Of a stretch of DNA of 64,000 nucleotides, positions 63,260 to 64,000 are shown in pieces. The notes beneath the pieces were generated by a model. That model was not told the origin of the DNA, did not search any database, and saw only the letters and a list, made by a program, of their open reading frames with translations. This DNA is from Gemmatimonadaceae bacterium (GTDB lineage Bacteria > Gemmatimonadota > Gemmatimonadetes > Gemmatimonadales > Gemmatimonadaceae). A program made the translations under genes and the position numbers. Each line of letters begins with the position of its first letter. The first letter of the stretch is position 1. The stretch covers positions 1 to 64,000 of the forward strand of contig DASXUN010000023.1 in NCBI GenBank assembly GCA_036504815.1. Direction: 5' to 3'.

Positions 63260-64000
63260 TCACACCGCGCGGCCGACCTCGCCCCGCACCGCGCCCACGA
63301 CGCCGCGCGCCGGATCAAGAAAATCAGACGCCACGGCCTGCAGGTCAGCCACCGATACACTGCGCACGCAGCGCTCGAAGTCGCGCAGTTCATCGAGCGT
63401 GCCAAACAGCCACGCGTCGGCGATATCGCCCATCACCGCCCCGCCGCTCTCCTGGCGGATCGCCCACGTGCCCAGCGCGTAGGTGCGCGCCCGATGCAGC
63501 TCGTCCGCACTCACGGGTGCCGTGCGCAGCTTGTCGATCTCCGCCAGCAGCCCGCGGTGGGCCTCGGCCTCCTTGTGCGGTGAGGTCGCGATGTACGCCA
63601 CGAACAGCCCGGCGAGCGGCCGCACCACGGGCGACGCGATGACCGTGTAGGCAAGCGACTGCCGGTCGCGCAACGCCTCGAAGAAGCGCCCCCCCAGCCC
63701 GCTCGCCACGCCGCCCAGTAACCCGGCGGCGAACCGTCGCGGATCGTTGCGCGCCGGCCCGGGATAGGCGAGCACCAGGGCCGTCTGCGCCTTGTCGCGC
63801 CGCTCGGCCGCCTCGCCGCCGACGGTCGGCCAGTCGGGCGCAATGATGGATCGGTGCGGCGCCGGCATGAGTGACGCGAAGGCGCCCGCCGCCATCTCAG
63901 CCATTCGCTCCGGCTCGCTGTCGCCGACCATGACGATCACCTGCTCACCCTGCGCCACGACGTCGCGATGCCAGCGCCGCAAGTCGTCGGGGGTGAGCGC
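63260..64000 (-). CDS. M16-family peptidase, C-terminal part (cut by window edge)
   Basis: The last 246 residues of an insulinase-type M16 protein; the gene enters from beyond 64000. The visible part is the second, non-catalytic half, with GVASGLGGRFFEALRDRQSLAYTV and a later RARTYALGTWAIRQESG, typical of processing-peptidase-like proteins. The HxxEH zinc motif would lie in the missing N-terminal half. It may be a subunit that lacks catalysis or a fused enzyme; the cut prevents a decision. Confidence 0.85.
   Translation of the reverse strand, partial: ALTPDDLRRWHRDVVAQGEQVIVMVGDSEPERMAEMAAGAFASLMPAPHRSIIAPDWPTVGGEAAERRDKAQTALVLAYPGPARNDPRRFAAGLLGGVASGLGGRFFEALRDRQSLAYTVIASPVVRPLAGLFVAYIATSPHKEAEAHRGLLAEIDKLRTAPVSADELHRARTYALGTWAIRQESGGAVMGDIADAWLFGTLDELRDFERCVRSVSVADLQAVASDFLDPARGVVGAVRGEVGRAV

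Noticed and set aside
1..64000. tRNA or rRNA genes and insertion sequences
   Set aside because: No cloverleaf-like or rRNA stretch and no transposase-like protein was recognised on either strand while reading.

Overview
The window is high-GC bacterial chromosome, and its gene content points to the phylum Gemmatimonadota (inference). The supporting traits are a SprA/Sov-type giant outer-membrane protein beside LptF/LptG-type permeases, an Oar-like TonB receptor, PAS-rich hybrid kinases, several secreted or lipoprotein M28/GGT/M16-type hydrolases, and frequent GTG/TTG starts. No rRNA, tRNA, CRISPR array, transposase or prophage was seen. Genes are dense and arranged as short operons.

Layout. 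66-4463: secreted M28 peptidase and a TPR hybrid histidine kinase (minus strand). 4612-11507: an eight-gene arsenic island, arsR-arsM-arsN2-acr3-metallophosphoesterase-arsD(AhpD fusion)-arsA-methyltransferase, with two copies of one ArsR-type operator. 11578-13374: cysE-cysK cysteine synthesis (minus). 13445-15479: divergent VOC dioxygenase-like gene and pirin, sharing two copies of an 18-bp palindrome. 15543-20675: an esterase and a seven-PAS hybrid kinase. 20783-25761: type IV pilus genes pilC, pilT, pilB and a ComEA-like protein (minus). 26034-33301: M28 lipoprotein and sprA (minus). 33619-36332: lptF-lptG. 36476-36853: S23 four-helix-bundle gene. 36935-40141: TonB receptor. 40336-44489: two APC permeases around a COX2-like fragment and ctaB. 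44725-51870: M24 peptidase, DUF92, flavin reductase, aquaporin, pyrophosphatase, gamma-glutamyltranspeptidase, STAS protein. 52373-64000: acs, Ser/Thr kinase, DsbA-VKOR disulfide pair, alpha/beta hydrolase, PgsA-like enzyme, cNMP-binding protein, a degenerate AdoMet-decarboxylase-like protein, a large membrane protein, DUF2461 and a truncated M16 peptidase.

The most unusual signal is not a gene. At least 16 loci carry degenerate short tandem repeats (periods 7, 10 or 11 nt, or longer motifs). They fall into recurring vocabularies shared between distant loci: R8 with R16, R2 with R14, R5 with R10, R9 with R11-R13, R6 with R7, R3 with R4 and R15. Most are arranged as two complementary arms around a small GC hairpin. 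Thirteen of the 16 touch or lie within 20 bp of a stop codon, and several supply the stop codon itself. One pair of arms (R8) encloses the S23 four-helix-bundle ORF. That repeats the architecture of rRNA intervening sequences, which also carry S23 ORFs inside a stem, but here it sits between protein-coding genes. I regard this as the leading candidate for an undescribed system.

Functionally, the arsenic island combines sensing (ArsR), methylation (ArsM), acetylation (ArsN2), metallochaperone and ATPase (ArsD, ArsA) and efflux (Acr3). SprA, LptFG and the TonB receptor are all outer-membrane biogenesis or transport functions. All functional calls come from reading the encoded proteins; no database search was run.
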